From: Clostridiales bacterium
GTDB lineage: Bacteria; Bacillota; Clostridia; Oscillospirales; Acutalibacteraceae
Direction of reading: 5' to 3'
Assembly: GCA_021200555.1 (NCBI GenBank)
Contig: JAJQGK010000034.1
Location: 1-56,257, forward strand
DNA: 56,257 nucleotides
Positions 44,337 through 52,867 of this stretch are shown here, in pieces. A model generated the notes under the pieces. It was given only the letters and a program-made list of their open reading frames with translations, was not told where the DNA came from and made no database searches. The position numbers and the translations under genes are program-made. The number at the start of each line of letters is the position of its first letter. Position 1 is the first letter of the stretch.

Positions 44337-45575
44337 ATGAAACCACAGGATTGCGGTCCCCGATACAGCTCAAACCTTAGAGAGTGTGCAAATTTTGCCG
44401 TATGGACAATCAAAAAAATATGCAAGGATATAGGTCCCCGCCCCTCAGCCGGCGAAGAAGAGCTTAAGGCTCAGGAGCTGATAGCAAAGCAAACCGGTTC
44501 CGCCGCAGATACGGCAGAGACTCGGGAATTTACAGCGGCTCCCGCTGCATTTTACGGCTGGATGAAAATCGATGCGGTTCTTCTTGCCGTCGGAGCGCTG
44601 CTTTTACTGTTCAAAATGCCCGTATTGACGCTTGTTTTTTCCGTTGCGGCATTCATCTGCTTTTTCGGAGAATTTATACTCTGCAAAGAATTATCAGACG
44701 GTTTTTACAAGAAGCAAACGTCTCATAACACAGTCCTCACACGCAAACCCTCCGGCGAGGTAAAAAGAAGAATTGTCTTCTGCGGTCATGCGGATTCCTC
44801 CTACGAATGGAGATACAACCGTTTGGGCGGCGCGCCGTTAATGTATTTTTCAATTATATATGCGGCTTTGGGGTTCTGCTGGAATACCGTCTTCGGCATT
44901 GTCTGCATTATATCATCCGGCGTATTTGCCCCATCGGCAGCCGACATCAGCTGGTACGGCTGGGGAGCGCTTGTATTCATACCCTCTTATGTAATGCTTT
45001 TCTTTTTTATAAACAACAAGGTTTGTGCTGACGGAGCAAACGACAATCTTACCGGCTGTTTGTGCAGCGCCGCCGTGCTTAAATTTATGGACGACAACAA
45101 CATCAGGTTTGAGAATACCGAGGTGGAAGTGCTTTTGACAGGCAGCTCGGAAGCGGGGCTTAGAGGCGCAAGCGCTTTTGTTAAGCAAAACAGTGAAAAG
45201 TACAAGGAAGTTGAAACTATGTACGTTGCCTTGGATACTTTGGCGGATTATGACAGTTTGACAATTTACAGCAAGGATATGTCCGGCTTCGTAAAATACG
45301 ATATGAGATGCTGCAATATAATGAAAAAGGCGGCTGAAAATGCAGGTCTTAATCTCAGCTTTTCCCATGGCCATGCGGTCGCCTCGGATGCAGCGGCTGC
45401 GGCTCGCAGCGGTATTTCAAGCACAGCTCTGTCCGCAGCAAAAAACAATTCCTCTCTCCGCTCTCATACAAGGGACGACAAGATTGACGCCCTCAACCTT
45501 AAAGCCATTGAAAAAGGAATTGAAATTGCGGTTGAAGCAGCCTTTCTTTTTGACGAGACGGGCTTATCAAAATAA
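44337..45575 (+). CDS. M28-type metallopeptidase with internal membrane segments
   Basis: 412 aa. The zinc ligands of the M28 aminopeptidase fold can be traced: His in FCGHADSS, the bridging Asp in GANDNLTG, Glu in GSSEAGLRG (usually EE, here SE, so the general-base Glu appears replaced by Ser), Asp in VALDTLADYD and His in SHTRDDKID. Four hydrophobic stretches (about 75-95, 97-115, 165-195 and 205-225) are inserted before or within the fold, anchoring it in the membrane. Substrate unknown. The Ser at the general-base position makes peptidase activity uncertain. Confidence 0.7.
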   Translation: MKPQDCGPRYSSNLRECANFAVWTIKKICKDIGPRPSAGEEELKAQELIAKQTGSAADTAETREFTAAPAAFYGWMKIDAVLLAVGALLLLFKMPVLTLVFSVAAFICFFGEFILCKELSDGFYKKQTSHNTVLTRKPSGEVKRRIVFCGHADSSYEWRYNRLGGAPLMYFSIIYAALGFCWNTVFGIVCIISSGVFAPSAADISWYGWGALVFIPSYVMLFFFINNKVCADGANDNLTGCLCSAAVLKFMDDNNIRFENTEVEVLLTGSSEAGLRGASAFVKQNSEKYKEVETMYVALDTLADYDSLTIYSKDMSGFVKYDMRCCNIMKKAAENAGLNLSFSHGHAVASDAAAAARSGISSTALSAAKNNSSLRSHTRDDKIDALNLKAIEKGIEIAVEAAFLFDETGLSK

Positions 45576-45584
45576 AATTCAGTA

Positions 45585-45613
45585 TTGTAAACTCAGGCAG
45601 ATTGTGGTATAAT
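45585..45613 (+). promoter_or_regulatory. Promoter of the lipoprotein gene
   Basis: TTGTAA, 17 bp, TATAAT, 35 bp before the ATG. Confidence 0.7.
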
Positions 45614-45648
45614 CATTATCATAAATCGGGAAAGGGGTTATTTCCTTT

Positions 45649-46563
45649 ATGCGTAAAAAATTTACTTCCGTTTCAGCTGTAGTTTTATGTTTCCTTTTAA
45701 TATTTTCCCTTTGCGGATGCAGCTCTTCGGGTGATGAAGAGGAAAACGAATTTCAGGCCGCCACAATTCCCGTATCGGACGGCATTCCGGTATCTGAAGC
45801 TGAAATTATCGAGTTCTTTAATTACATGGTCTCATATGTTCAGCAAACGGATAATTTTACATCCGACAATAAGCCCGGAGTAAATACAACGGAGTATCTC
45901 AGCGCCGACGATGTAAAAGTTTTAACTCTTAACACGGAGACGGGCGAAACGGCGGAGGATGAGTCGCTTGACGCTCTTAACAGCTCCGTCAACGCAATAA
46001 GGGACAGGATTATTTCCGGAATTGACACATCCGTTCCCGTGGTTGCCTTCGGTGATATGGGTTCATCCATAAGCGAGGTTATTTATCCTTATGACTCCGC
46101 AGAATCAACGCTAACGGTATCGGATGTAAGCTCTGCGCAATGCTATGTTGACGGTTCAAATATGAATATAACTATTTACTTAACCGATTCCGCCGATACG
46201 GTTGAAAAGATATTCGGCACAAGAGACAAAACCTCTCTTATCGACGAAATCAACAGCTACAGCGGTGAATACGCCGAAATTACCGATTATTCCGTTTCAT
46301 ATACGGAGGATGAGGAAAACAGCGTTTACAGCACAATTTATCTGTCCGTTGAGGTTGAGCAGCAGGATGACGGCACATATAAAAGCACGGGAAGAATTAC
46401 GGCGTTAAGCTATTCGATAATTGCCGATGTTACGGCAAACGCCCTTTGCAAAGGCTCTTTTGAAGACTTGGGCAACATTCAAATTCAGTTCAGATTTACT
46501 GATACAAGATCCTACGAGTTTGACTGGCTGGGCAGCTCCACATGGGAGCCTACTTCGGAATAA
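45649..46563 (+). CDS. Putative lipoprotein of unknown function
   Basis: 304 aa. A signal peptide ends in the lipobox LCGC (residues ~22-25), so the Cys should be lipidated and the protein tethered outside the membrane. A short acidic linker (SSSGDEEENE) precedes a body rich in Thr, Ser, Asp and Glu. No catalytic motif or known family is recognised. It is a single-gene unit with its own promoter and a terminator. Confidence 0.78.
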   Translation: MRKKFTSVSAVVLCFLLIFSLCGCSSSGDEEENEFQAATIPVSDGIPVSEAEIIEFFNYMVSYVQQTDNFTSDNKPGVNTTEYLSADDVKVLTLNTETGETAEDESLDALNSSVNAIRDRIISGIDTSVPVVAFGDMGSSISEVIYPYDSAESTLTVSDVSSAQCYVDGSNMNITIYLTDSADTVEKIFGTRDKTSLIDEINSYSGEYAEITDYSVSYTEDEENSVYSTIYLSVEVEQQDDGTYKSTGRITALSYSIIADVTANALCKGSFEDLGNIQIQFRFTDTRSYEFDWLGSSTWEPTSE

Positions 46564-46570
46564 AAAAACA

Positions 46571-46602
46571 GGAGAGGCTGCAAATCAAAGCCTCTCTTTT
46601 TT
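46571..46602. terminator. Bidirectional terminator between convergent genes
   Basis: GAGAGGC (46572-46578) with GCCTCTC (46590-46596), T run to the right and A run to the left, serving the lipoprotein gene and the leftward regulator gene. Confidence 0.85.
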
Positions 46603-46622
46603 AAGCATTTCCAAGTATTTCG

Positions 46623-47240
46623 CTATTCATTATCCAAATCGAGAATTTCCGCATATCTGTCACGCATTAAATTTTCCGCTCCCGCCACAAGGGTTTTCAG
46701 GTATTCCGGCTCTTCCTCATAGGCATTCACAGCCTTTTCATCGCTTTGCTTTTTACAGGAAAAAAGCATATCAAGAGTTACGGAAGACAGAGACTGGGCG
46801 CAGTCGGGATCAATGGAGAACCAATCCTTTTCCATTATACCGTATTTTACGCTGAGCAGGGCAAAACGGTAAACAGAAATTGCAATTTCCTCTCTCAGTC
46901 TGTTTTCGGTGGTATCCGCCGAGGCGCTGAGCTTTTCCGTAAGACTTACAAAGGCTCTTATAAGCGTTTTTATTCTAAATTCGGAGTCAATCGGCAGCTC
47001 ACTTTCCGAATAAATATCGTTAAGTCCGTGACGGCTGTCGGTAAGTCCCAAAAGATAATCGGAAGTAACGTCATAATAATCGCAGGCTCGTTTTAAGAAA
47101 TCAAGTCCGCACTCTCTTATTCCCTTTTCGTAATGGGATAAAAGCGCTTGAGAAATGCCGAGGCAGGATGCCGCCTCCTTCTGACTGAGATTTTTTTCTT
47201 TTCTTAAATCCGTCAGACGCACCGCAAAGCTTCCGCTCAT
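46623..47240 (-). CDS. XRE-family helix-turn-helix regulator
   Basis: 205 aa. The N-terminal HTH_3 domain (RLTDLRKEKNLSQKEAASCL, ALLSHYEKG, DYLLGLTD) binds DNA; the C-terminal ~130 helical residues have no recognised ligand domain. The ATG at 47238-47240 is chosen because AGGTGA precedes it; a GTG three codons upstream lies inside that site. It is divergent from the histidine-phosphatase homologue, with a consensus-like promoter between them, so autoregulation and control of the 47320-48829 genes is plausible. Confidence 0.85.
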   Translation of the reverse strand: MSGSFAVRLTDLRKEKNLSQKEAASCLGISQALLSHYEKGIRECGLDFLKRACDYYDVTSDYLLGLTDSRHGLNDIYSESELPIDSEFRIKTLIRAFVSLTEKLSASADTTENRLREEIAISVYRFALLSVKYGIMEKDWFSIDPDCAQSLSSVTLDMLFSCKKQSDEKAVNAYEEEPEYLKTLVAGAENLMRDRYAEILDLDNE

Positions 47241-47271
47241 ATTTTTCACCTCACTCTTATTGACAGTTTAA

Positions 47272-47300
47272 ATTATACATTAATTAAATTTATTTGTAAA
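47272..47300 (-). promoter_or_regulatory. Promoter of the XRE regulator gene
   Basis: Minus strand TTTACA, 17 bp, TATAAT within the 79-bp divergent intergenic region. Confidence 0.75.
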
Positions 47301-47319
47301 GCATAAAGGAAACAAAAAA

Positions 47320-48009
47320 ATGAAAAATTACAAAATTTATCTTATCAGAAACGGACTTACTCAAGGCACAATCGAGGGAAGGTATATCGGACACACCGAT
47401 GAAAGCCTGTGCAGCGAGGGGAAAAAACAGGTTAAGGAGCTTTCGACAAAGGGCTATTTTCCCGAAGTTGAGGCTGTTTTTTCAAGTCCGCTGAAAAGAT
47501 GTATCGAGACTTCAAAAATTATTTACCCGGAAAAGGAACCCATTATAATACAGGAGCTTGCGGAGTGCGACTTCGGTGAATTTGAGGGGTTGACCGCCGA
47601 CGATCTCAGCGACAACGAGGACTTTAAGAAATGGATCAAGGGCGAAAAAAACGCCGCTCCTCCTTACGGCGAATCCAACGAGCAATTCAGCCAAAGAATC
47701 TGCGCCGGCTTTGTTAAAATTGTTGACGGACTACTGAAAACCGGAATACATGACACAGCCATTGTAACACACGGCGGAATTATCATGACTCTTCTTTCGA
47801 TTTTCGGTCTTCCCGAAGCGCCGCTTACCGATTGGAGAACGCCGTCAGGCTGCGGGTATCAGCTTAATCTTAACGCCTCACTGTGGTCAAGGCTGGGAAA
47901 AATCGAAGTCGCCGATGAAATCCCCTTTACAATCAGAGATGAATCCGATGACAATTGGTTCTCCGATGGTCAGGATTACATGTGGAGCGATTGGGAAGAC
48001 AATCGATAA
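47320..48009 (+). CDS. Histidine-phosphatase superfamily protein with His-to-Asn change
   Basis: 229 aa of the phosphoglycerate-mutase/CobC-like fold. The family motif LIRHGxT reads LIRNGLTQG, placing Asn11 (codon 47350-47352, AAC) where the phospho-accepting His belongs. The remaining active site is intact: SSPLKRCIETS (Arg), ECDFGEFEG (Glu) and VTHGGIIMTLL (second His). Without the nucleophile, ordinary phosphatase chemistry is unlikely, so a pseudo-enzyme or phosphoester-binding role is possible. The next gene starts 13 bp downstream, suggesting co-transcription with a methyltransferase. Confidence 0.85.
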   Translation: MKNYKIYLIRNGLTQGTIEGRYIGHTDESLCSEGKKQVKELSTKGYFPEVEAVFSSPLKRCIETSKIIYPEKEPIIIQELAECDFGEFEGLTADDLSDNEDFKKWIKGEKNAAPPYGESNEQFSQRICAGFVKIVDGLLKTGIHDTAIVTHGGIIMTLLSIFGLPEAPLTDWRTPSGCGYQLNLNASLWSRLGKIEVADEIPFTIRDESDDNWFSDGQDYMWSDWEDNR

Positions 48010-48022
48010 AAGGATTTTACAT

Positions 48023-48829
48023 ATGAATAATAATGACAATGATAGAAAAAATGCGAACAGATTTACGGGCTTCGGAGATATTTATGACCGTGCCCGACCC
48101 TCTGTACCTGATTATCCGATAAAGATTATATTACAATATCTTCAAAAAAAGCCCTGTATTGTAGTCGATTTAGGCTGCGGAACGGGACTTTCAAGTATTC
48201 CATGGAAAAATAAATGCGACAAGTTTATCGGGATCGATCCCAGCGAAGATATGCTTGCATTTGCAAAACCAAAGGAAAGCTCCGCAGTAAAATTTCAATG
48301 CGGCTTTGGAAATGATACAGGACTTCCCGATTTATGCGCCGATGCTGTTGTCTGTTCTCAGTCATTCCACTGGATGGAGCCAAAATCCACATTAAAAGAA
48401 ATAAACAGAATTTTATCCCCCTGCGGAGTTTTTGCGGCGATAGACTGCGACTGGCCGCCCATATCGGTTTGGCAAGCGGAAAAAGCTTATTCCGATATTT
48501 ACGAGTACATAAAACGTCTTGAAAGAGAAACGCCTGAAATTCGCAAAAGCTTTGTAAGATATGATAAAAACAATCATCTTAAAAATATGTCTGACAGCGG
48601 CTATTTTCGGTACTGCCGCGAAATTACATTTTCAAATACAGAAAAATGCACTGCTTCAAGATTTACAGAGCTTCTCTTAAGTCAAGGTAGTACGCAAAAG
48701 CTTATAAAAAATTATCCCGAAAAAATCAATGAAAAGCTTAATGCCTTTCAAGAAAAAATCGGGAAAATTTTCGGAGACAATGAATTTGATATTGACTTTT
48801 CATACAGAATGAGAATTGCGGTAAAATAA
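48023..48829 (+). CDS. SAM-dependent methyltransferase, class I
   Basis: 268 aa. The Rossmann-fold SAM site is VDLGCGTGLSS (motif I, about residue 50), then GIDPSEDML (motif II), ADAVVCSQSFHWM and the post-motif region LSPCGVFAAIDCDWPP. The HWM segment and length match the Methyltransf_11 group that acts on small molecules. The ATG at 48023 with AAAGGA is preferred over a longer frame that overlaps the upstream gene. Substrate unknown. Confidence 0.82.
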   Translation: MNNNDNDRKNANRFTGFGDIYDRARPSVPDYPIKIILQYLQKKPCIVVDLGCGTGLSSIPWKNKCDKFIGIDPSEDMLAFAKPKESSAVKFQCGFGNDTGLPDLCADAVVCSQSFHWMEPKSTLKEINRILSPCGVFAAIDCDWPPISVWQAEKAYSDIYEYIKRLERETPEIRKSFVRYDKNNHLKNMSDSGYFRYCREITFSNTEKCTASRFTELLLSQGSTQKLIKNYPEKINEKLNAFQEKIGKIFGDNEFDIDFSYRMRIAVK

Positions 48830-48869
48830 GCAATCAAACGATCGAAATCAACACCTGTTCATAATTTTA

Positions 48870-49712
48870 TCAGCGGGTGCTTGCTTGCTCAAGCTCCGAC
48901 AATTCTATGCTGTCCTGATCATTCTCATTTTCATGATGTTTCTTTTTGCCTGATATTTTGGCGTAAATCGACGCTCCGCCTATACCGCACGCAGCCGTAC
49001 AGGCAAACACCGCAGCGGCGACTAAATAATTTTCACTTTGCAGTGCGCTTCCGCACCATGTAGAGGTTATTATTGACGGTATTCGAGCAAAAGTGGTTAT
49101 CAGCAAAAACACAAATATATTTTCATCTGTCAGGCAAATAAGGTATGTAATTATATCCTTCGGTGTACTCGGTATAAGATAGATTATCAAAAGCGTTATA
49201 TTGAGGTTTTTCTTATTTTGCAAAAAACCCATGGAATTTATAGTCTTTTTCGGCACAAAAAGCTCTACAAGCTTCATGCCGAATTTTTTTGTCAAAGCAA
49301 TTATTACAAAAGAACCCAACAATGTACCAAATGAGCAATAAAACAGTCCGCCCCAAGTTCCGAAAGCATACCCTGCTGCAATTTCGAGAGGTTCGCCCGG
49401 AATTATTTTTATTACGGTTTGGAGTGCTCTTATGGCGACAAAGATAATTCTTCCCCATTTTCCGAAGCTTCCGAGCCAAGCCTTAAACACCGCCCGATCC
49501 TCTATAAAGAGCACAAGCTTTTTTCCCAATGTAAAGTAGCATACCACAACAGCCGTAATAAGGACACAGGCTGTAACGATTGTCATAATTCGCTTGGATT
49601 TGACATTTTTTATTTCCGCCGTCTGCTCATTAAGGGCATCCTTGAAATCATGGATTTTTTTGCAAAGGAAAAGAGCGGCAGCATTTTTTGTTTTTACAGC
49701 AACGTTACTCAT
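48870..49712 (-). CDS. VTT-domain (TVP38/TMEM64, DedA-like) membrane protein
   Basis: 280-aa polytopic protein. After a ~40-residue charged N-terminus, TM1 (IMTIVTACVLITAVVVCYF) is followed by the VTT core: PGEPLEIAAGYAFGTWGGLFYC, GSFVIIALTKKFG, IYLIPSTPKDIITYLICLT and a re-entrant loop near RIPSIITSTWCG. VTT proteins include lipid scramblases and undecaprenyl-phosphate translocases; the role here is not fixed. The charged C-terminus is cytoplasmic. Its AAGGAG site overlaps the stop of the GT8 gene, so the two are coupled. Confidence 0.85.
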   Translation of the reverse strand: MSNVAVKTKNAAALFLCKKIHDFKDALNEQTAEIKNVKSKRIMTIVTACVLITAVVVCYFTLGKKLVLFIEDRAVFKAWLGSFGKWGRIIFVAIRALQTVIKIIPGEPLEIAAGYAFGTWGGLFYCSFGTLLGSFVIIALTKKFGMKLVELFVPKKTINSMGFLQNKKNLNITLLIIYLIPSTPKDIITYLICLTDENIFVFLLITTFARIPSIITSTWCGSALQSENYLVAAAVFACTAACGIGGASIYAKISGKKKHHENENDQDSIELSELEQASTR

Positions 49713-49722
49713 GGCTTTCTCC

Positions 49723-50535
49723 TTACGCCGTAACAGCGGCAGATTTAAGACTTACGCTGAGTGCTTCCGTGAAAAAGCATTTAAGACTTCCCTTATATTT
49801 ACTGCGCCAGGGCTTATACTTCCCGTTAAAATGAACGATTACTGTATTTCTTCTGACCCAATTGATGTCGATAATCCTTTTGAACCGGCAAAGTGTTTTT
49901 TCATCAAGGTTGTAATATTTTTCATCCAATATAAGAATTTGCCCCTTAAAAAGAACGTTTAATATGTCCTGATCGCCTTGAAGAAGACTGCCTTTATACT
50001 CGGAAATAAATCTGCATATGACGTCAATTGTATACATTCGGCGGATTTTGTCCAAGTCCATAAGGATTACTCCGGAATTTACGTATCTTCTGCCTTCCTC
50101 CAAATTAAGACGCTTTTTGTTAAACAATTCAACCGCTCCGTATGTATGGCCTGCGGCGGCGATGAGTTTGTCACCCAAATCCATATTATACAGATATCCT
50201 ATATTGTTAATCACAACCGTATCGGGATCAAGGTACAATACTCTGTCCACATTTGACGGCAGATAATCCAAGGCGTAAAGTCTGTAATAGCTGGCAAGGG
50301 TAAGCCTTTTTTTCATCATGGGGTCTTTTACCGAATATTCCGGCACAATCACAGGGTGGACACGCATTCTCGCCTCATCCACGGAATTATAGATTTCCCT
50401 GAAATTTTCCTCGGTTAGAGATGTGTGGGCAACCCAAATATCAAAATCGCCTTTCGGGTTGGAAATCGTCATGGATTTAAGCATCACCGTCAGAGGGTGA
50501 AGATAGTTCTCATCAAGAGTTACAAGTATATTCAC
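49723..50535 (-). CDS. Glycosyltransferase family 8
   Basis: 270-aa retaining GT-A glycosyltransferase, LgtC/GspA-like. The N-terminal MNILVTLDENYLHPL starts the nucleotide-binding fold; the metal-binding DxD is in RVLYLDPDTVV near residue 97; GDQDILNVLF and HFNGKYKPW are family motifs. It transfers galactose or glucose from a UDP-sugar to an unknown acceptor such as lipid or wall glycan. Pairing with a VTT membrane protein suggests envelope lipid or polymer work, which is inference. Confidence 0.88.
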   Translation of the reverse strand: MNILVTLDENYLHPLTVMLKSMTISNPKGDFDIWVAHTSLTEENFREIYNSVDEARMRVHPVIVPEYSVKDPMMKKRLTLASYYRLYALDYLPSNVDRVLYLDPDTVVINNIGYLYNMDLGDKLIAAAGHTYGAVELFNKKRLNLEEGRRYVNSGVILMDLDKIRRMYTIDVICRFISEYKGSLLQGDQDILNVLFKGQILILDEKYYNLDEKTLCRFKRIIDINWVRRNTVIVHFNGKYKPWRSKYKGSLKCFFTEALSVSLKSAAVTA

Positions 50536-50631
50536 AATAAAAATCCTTCTTTTTCTTTTTTTCTACAGTACACCCAATTAATAAAAATAATAATAAGCAA
50601 AAATTAAAAATAAGTAAAAATCATATTTACA

Positions 50632-50760
50632 TCAGTCGAAAAATCCCTCCTGCTTTTTGTGATATTTTTTAATCATACGTTTGACATTGGTCCAAACAAC
50701 CGCAAGTGTAGCGAATGCCGCAAAGGTGGCTGCCGGATTTTTTACGTTGTTTTTCTTCAT
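50632..50760 (-). CDS. Small 42-aa hydrophobic/basic peptide
   Basis: Short ORF between the DUF6873-like gene and GT8. It has a perfect AGGAGGT site 7 bases before the ATG, stronger than many neighbours, so it is likely translated. The sequence has a basic N-terminus (MKKNNVKN), a short hydrophobic helix (AATFAAFATLAVVW) and a basic tail (KRMIKKYHKKQ): a one-pass membrane or membrane-associated miniprotein. No family is recognised. Confidence 0.65.
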   Translation of the reverse strand: MKKNNVKNPAATFAAFATLAVVWTNVKRMIKKYHKKQEGFFD

Positions 50761-50771
50761 TTCAAAACCTC

Positions 50772-51473
50772 CTAATACAGTGGGATTATACTTCCCACAT
50801 CCACAAGCTTACCCTTATCAAGGGATATATATGAAATACCGTGAGACGATAAGAATTTTTTTATGCCCTCCCCATTTTCATGGGTATTTATATCTCCGTT
50901 AAACGCAATCAGATTATCGCCGATTTTTCCGCTTGCGCCGCCTATAAAGCCATAGGGAAACCCTTCAAGCTCCACGTTTCCTTTTGATACCTTCAGAACG
51001 TCAAGCCCTCTGAGAATACATTCTCGAAAAATCGACTCGTCGTCCGTTATCAGTGCTTTATCCGTTACGGGGACGACAGAGCATTTTGTGTACCCTTGAG
51101 AAACGGGAATTATCTCATACTGCCTGTCCGAAAAATATTGAAAAATTTTTTTTGACACGGTATCTGTATTGCATATAAAATGCTTCCCCACCGCAACGCA
51201 GTTTAACGGCACGTCAAAGGGATATTCGGCTTTAAGCTTTGACAAAGGAATAACGCAATATCCCAACGAGGACAAATATCTGCCTGTGCACTCCGCTTCC
51301 GCAGCGGTAAAGACCGTATTGTTTCCCGCATAGAAAAAAGACAAGTCGCTGTGATACTTTACCTGAGGCATAACGGAGGGATTTCCGTCAAATTCCAATA
51401 ATTTTACGCCGTTTTGCTTAAGCTTTTCCTTGGCGCTGATTGAAAGAGGCGCAGAAATTGCAAGCTTTATCAT
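50772..51473 (-). CDS. DUF6873-like (GME-fold) protein
   Basis: 233 aa, cytoplasmic. The pattern of repeated beta-beta-alpha units with lone-standing motifs (GGASGKIGDNLIAFNGD, HENGEGIKKFLSSHG) recalls GME-fold proteins related to arginine-modifying enzymes; DUF6873 is the closest family I recall. The catalytic Cys/His of amidinotransferases is not evident. The start overlaps the radA stop by 4 bp, tying it to radA in expression. Confidence 0.6.
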   Translation of the reverse strand: MIKLAISAPLSISAKEKLKQNGVKLLEFDGNPSVMPQVKYHSDLSFFYAGNNTVFTAAEAECTGRYLSSLGYCVIPLSKLKAEYPFDVPLNCVAVGKHFICNTDTVSKKIFQYFSDRQYEIIPVSQGYTKCSVVPVTDKALITDDESIFRECILRGLDVLKVSKGNVELEGFPYGFIGGASGKIGDNLIAFNGDINTHENGEGIKKFLSSHGISYISLDKGKLVDVGSIIPLY

Positions 51474-52837
51474 AATACTATTTCCGTGAAAGCGTCTCGG
51501 ATACGCCGCACGCCCACAATCTCGGCTTTGTTTTTCACATCCTCAGGCAGCGATTTATAATTGTGGAAGGGAATTATTATCTTTCTAAAGCCCATTCTGA
51601 CAGCCTCGTTTACTCTTTGCAGGGCGTTAGATACTCCCCTTATTTCCCCTGCAAGTCCGATTTCTCCGAAAGCGATAACATCATCCTTTAAAATCATATC
51701 CTTCAGTGACGAAACCAAAGCGAGAACGACAGCCAAGTCGCTTGCGGGTTCATCGATTTTTAAGCCGCCAACCATATTGAGATAACAATCCGTATTGGCA
51801 AAATAATATCCTGCCCGCTTTTCAAGAACAGCGATAAGCATTGCCATCCTGTTAAAATCGTAGCCGTTTGTCATTCTTCTTGGATTGCCGAAATTAATGG
51901 GAGTTACGAGAGCCTGAACCTCTGCGAGGATGGGACGGGATCCTTCCATAACGCACATTACACAGGTTCCCGAAGTGTTTTTCGGTCTGCCGTCAAGGAG
52001 CATTTGGGAGGGATTGGGAACTTCCTCAAGTCCCGTATCGTTCATGGTAAATACGCCGATTTCATTTGTTGAGCCGAAGCGGTTTTTTACGGCTCTGAGT
52101 ATTCTGTAGGACATATTTCTGTCGCCCTCAAAATACAAAACCGTGTCCACTATATGCTCAAGCACCTTAGGTCCGGCAATATTTCCGTCTTTGTTTACAT
52201 GACCTACTATAAAAATGGGAATACCCAATGTTTTTGCCGTGCGCATAAAAAGGTTTGTGCATTCTCTGACTTGTGTTACGCTGCCGGTTGTGGATTGGAT
52301 ATCGGTGATACTCATAGTCTGAATTGAGTCGATTATAACCACATCGGGTTTTTCGGAGCGTATAAGCTCCGCAATGTACTCCGCATCCGTTTCGCAAAGC
52401 ACATAAAGATTTTTGCTTGAAACACCCAAACGTCCGGCTCTCAGCTTAATTTGGCTTGCGGATTCCTCTCCGGAAACATACAAAACCTTTTTGCTCTCGG
52501 ACAAATGCTTACAGGCCTGCAAGAGAATGGTAGATTTGCCTATACCGGGATCTCCGCCTATAAGCACAAGGGAGCCTTTTACAAGACCGCCGCCTAAAGC
52601 TCTGTTCAATTCGGAAATTCCCGTATCATATCTAATTTCGCTTGTTTCGCTTATTTCATCGATGGTAACGGCTCTGCTTCTGCCCCTGAAATCAGCGTGC
52701 TTTTTTGCGGAAACGGCAACAGCCGCAGACTCCTCCATACAGTTCCACTGACCGCAGGACGGACACTGACCGTACCATTTTGCGGATTCATACCCGCACT
52801 GATTGCATATAAATACCGTTTTGCTTTTTGCAGGCAT
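51470..52837 (-). CDS. radA: DNA repair protein RadA (Sms)
   Basis: 455-aa branch-migration helicase-like protein aiding recombination. It has the N-terminal C4 zinc finger (CNQCGYESAKWYGQCPSC), RecA-like ATPase with Walker A GGDPGIGKST near residue 97, the RadA-specific KNRFGSTNE, and a C-terminal Lon-protease-like domain (GGLKIDEPASDLAVV). Length is typical. It overlaps the next gene by 4 bp and follows the amidase gene by 30 bp. Confidence 0.96.
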   Translation of the reverse strand: MPAKSKTVFICNQCGYESAKWYGQCPSCGQWNCMEESAAVAVSAKKHADFRGRSRAVTIDEISETSEIRYDTGISELNRALGGGLVKGSLVLIGGDPGIGKSTILLQACKHLSESKKVLYVSGEESASQIKLRAGRLGVSSKNLYVLCETDAEYIAELIRSEKPDVVIIDSIQTMSITDIQSTTGSVTQVRECTNLFMRTAKTLGIPIFIVGHVNKDGNIAGPKVLEHIVDTVLYFEGDRNMSYRILRAVKNRFGSTNEIGVFTMNDTGLEEVPNPSQMLLDGRPKNTSGTCVMCVMEGSRPILAEVQALVTPINFGNPRRMTNGYDFNRMAMLIAVLEKRAGYYFANTDCYLNMVGGLKIDEPASDLAVVLALVSSLKDMILKDDVIAFGEIGLAGEIRGVSNALQRVNEAVRMGFRKIIIPFHNYKSLPEDVKNKAEIVGVRRIRDAFTEIVL

Positions 52838-52867
52838 ATTTTTATCCTTCCGTTTGTTTTAATTTTG

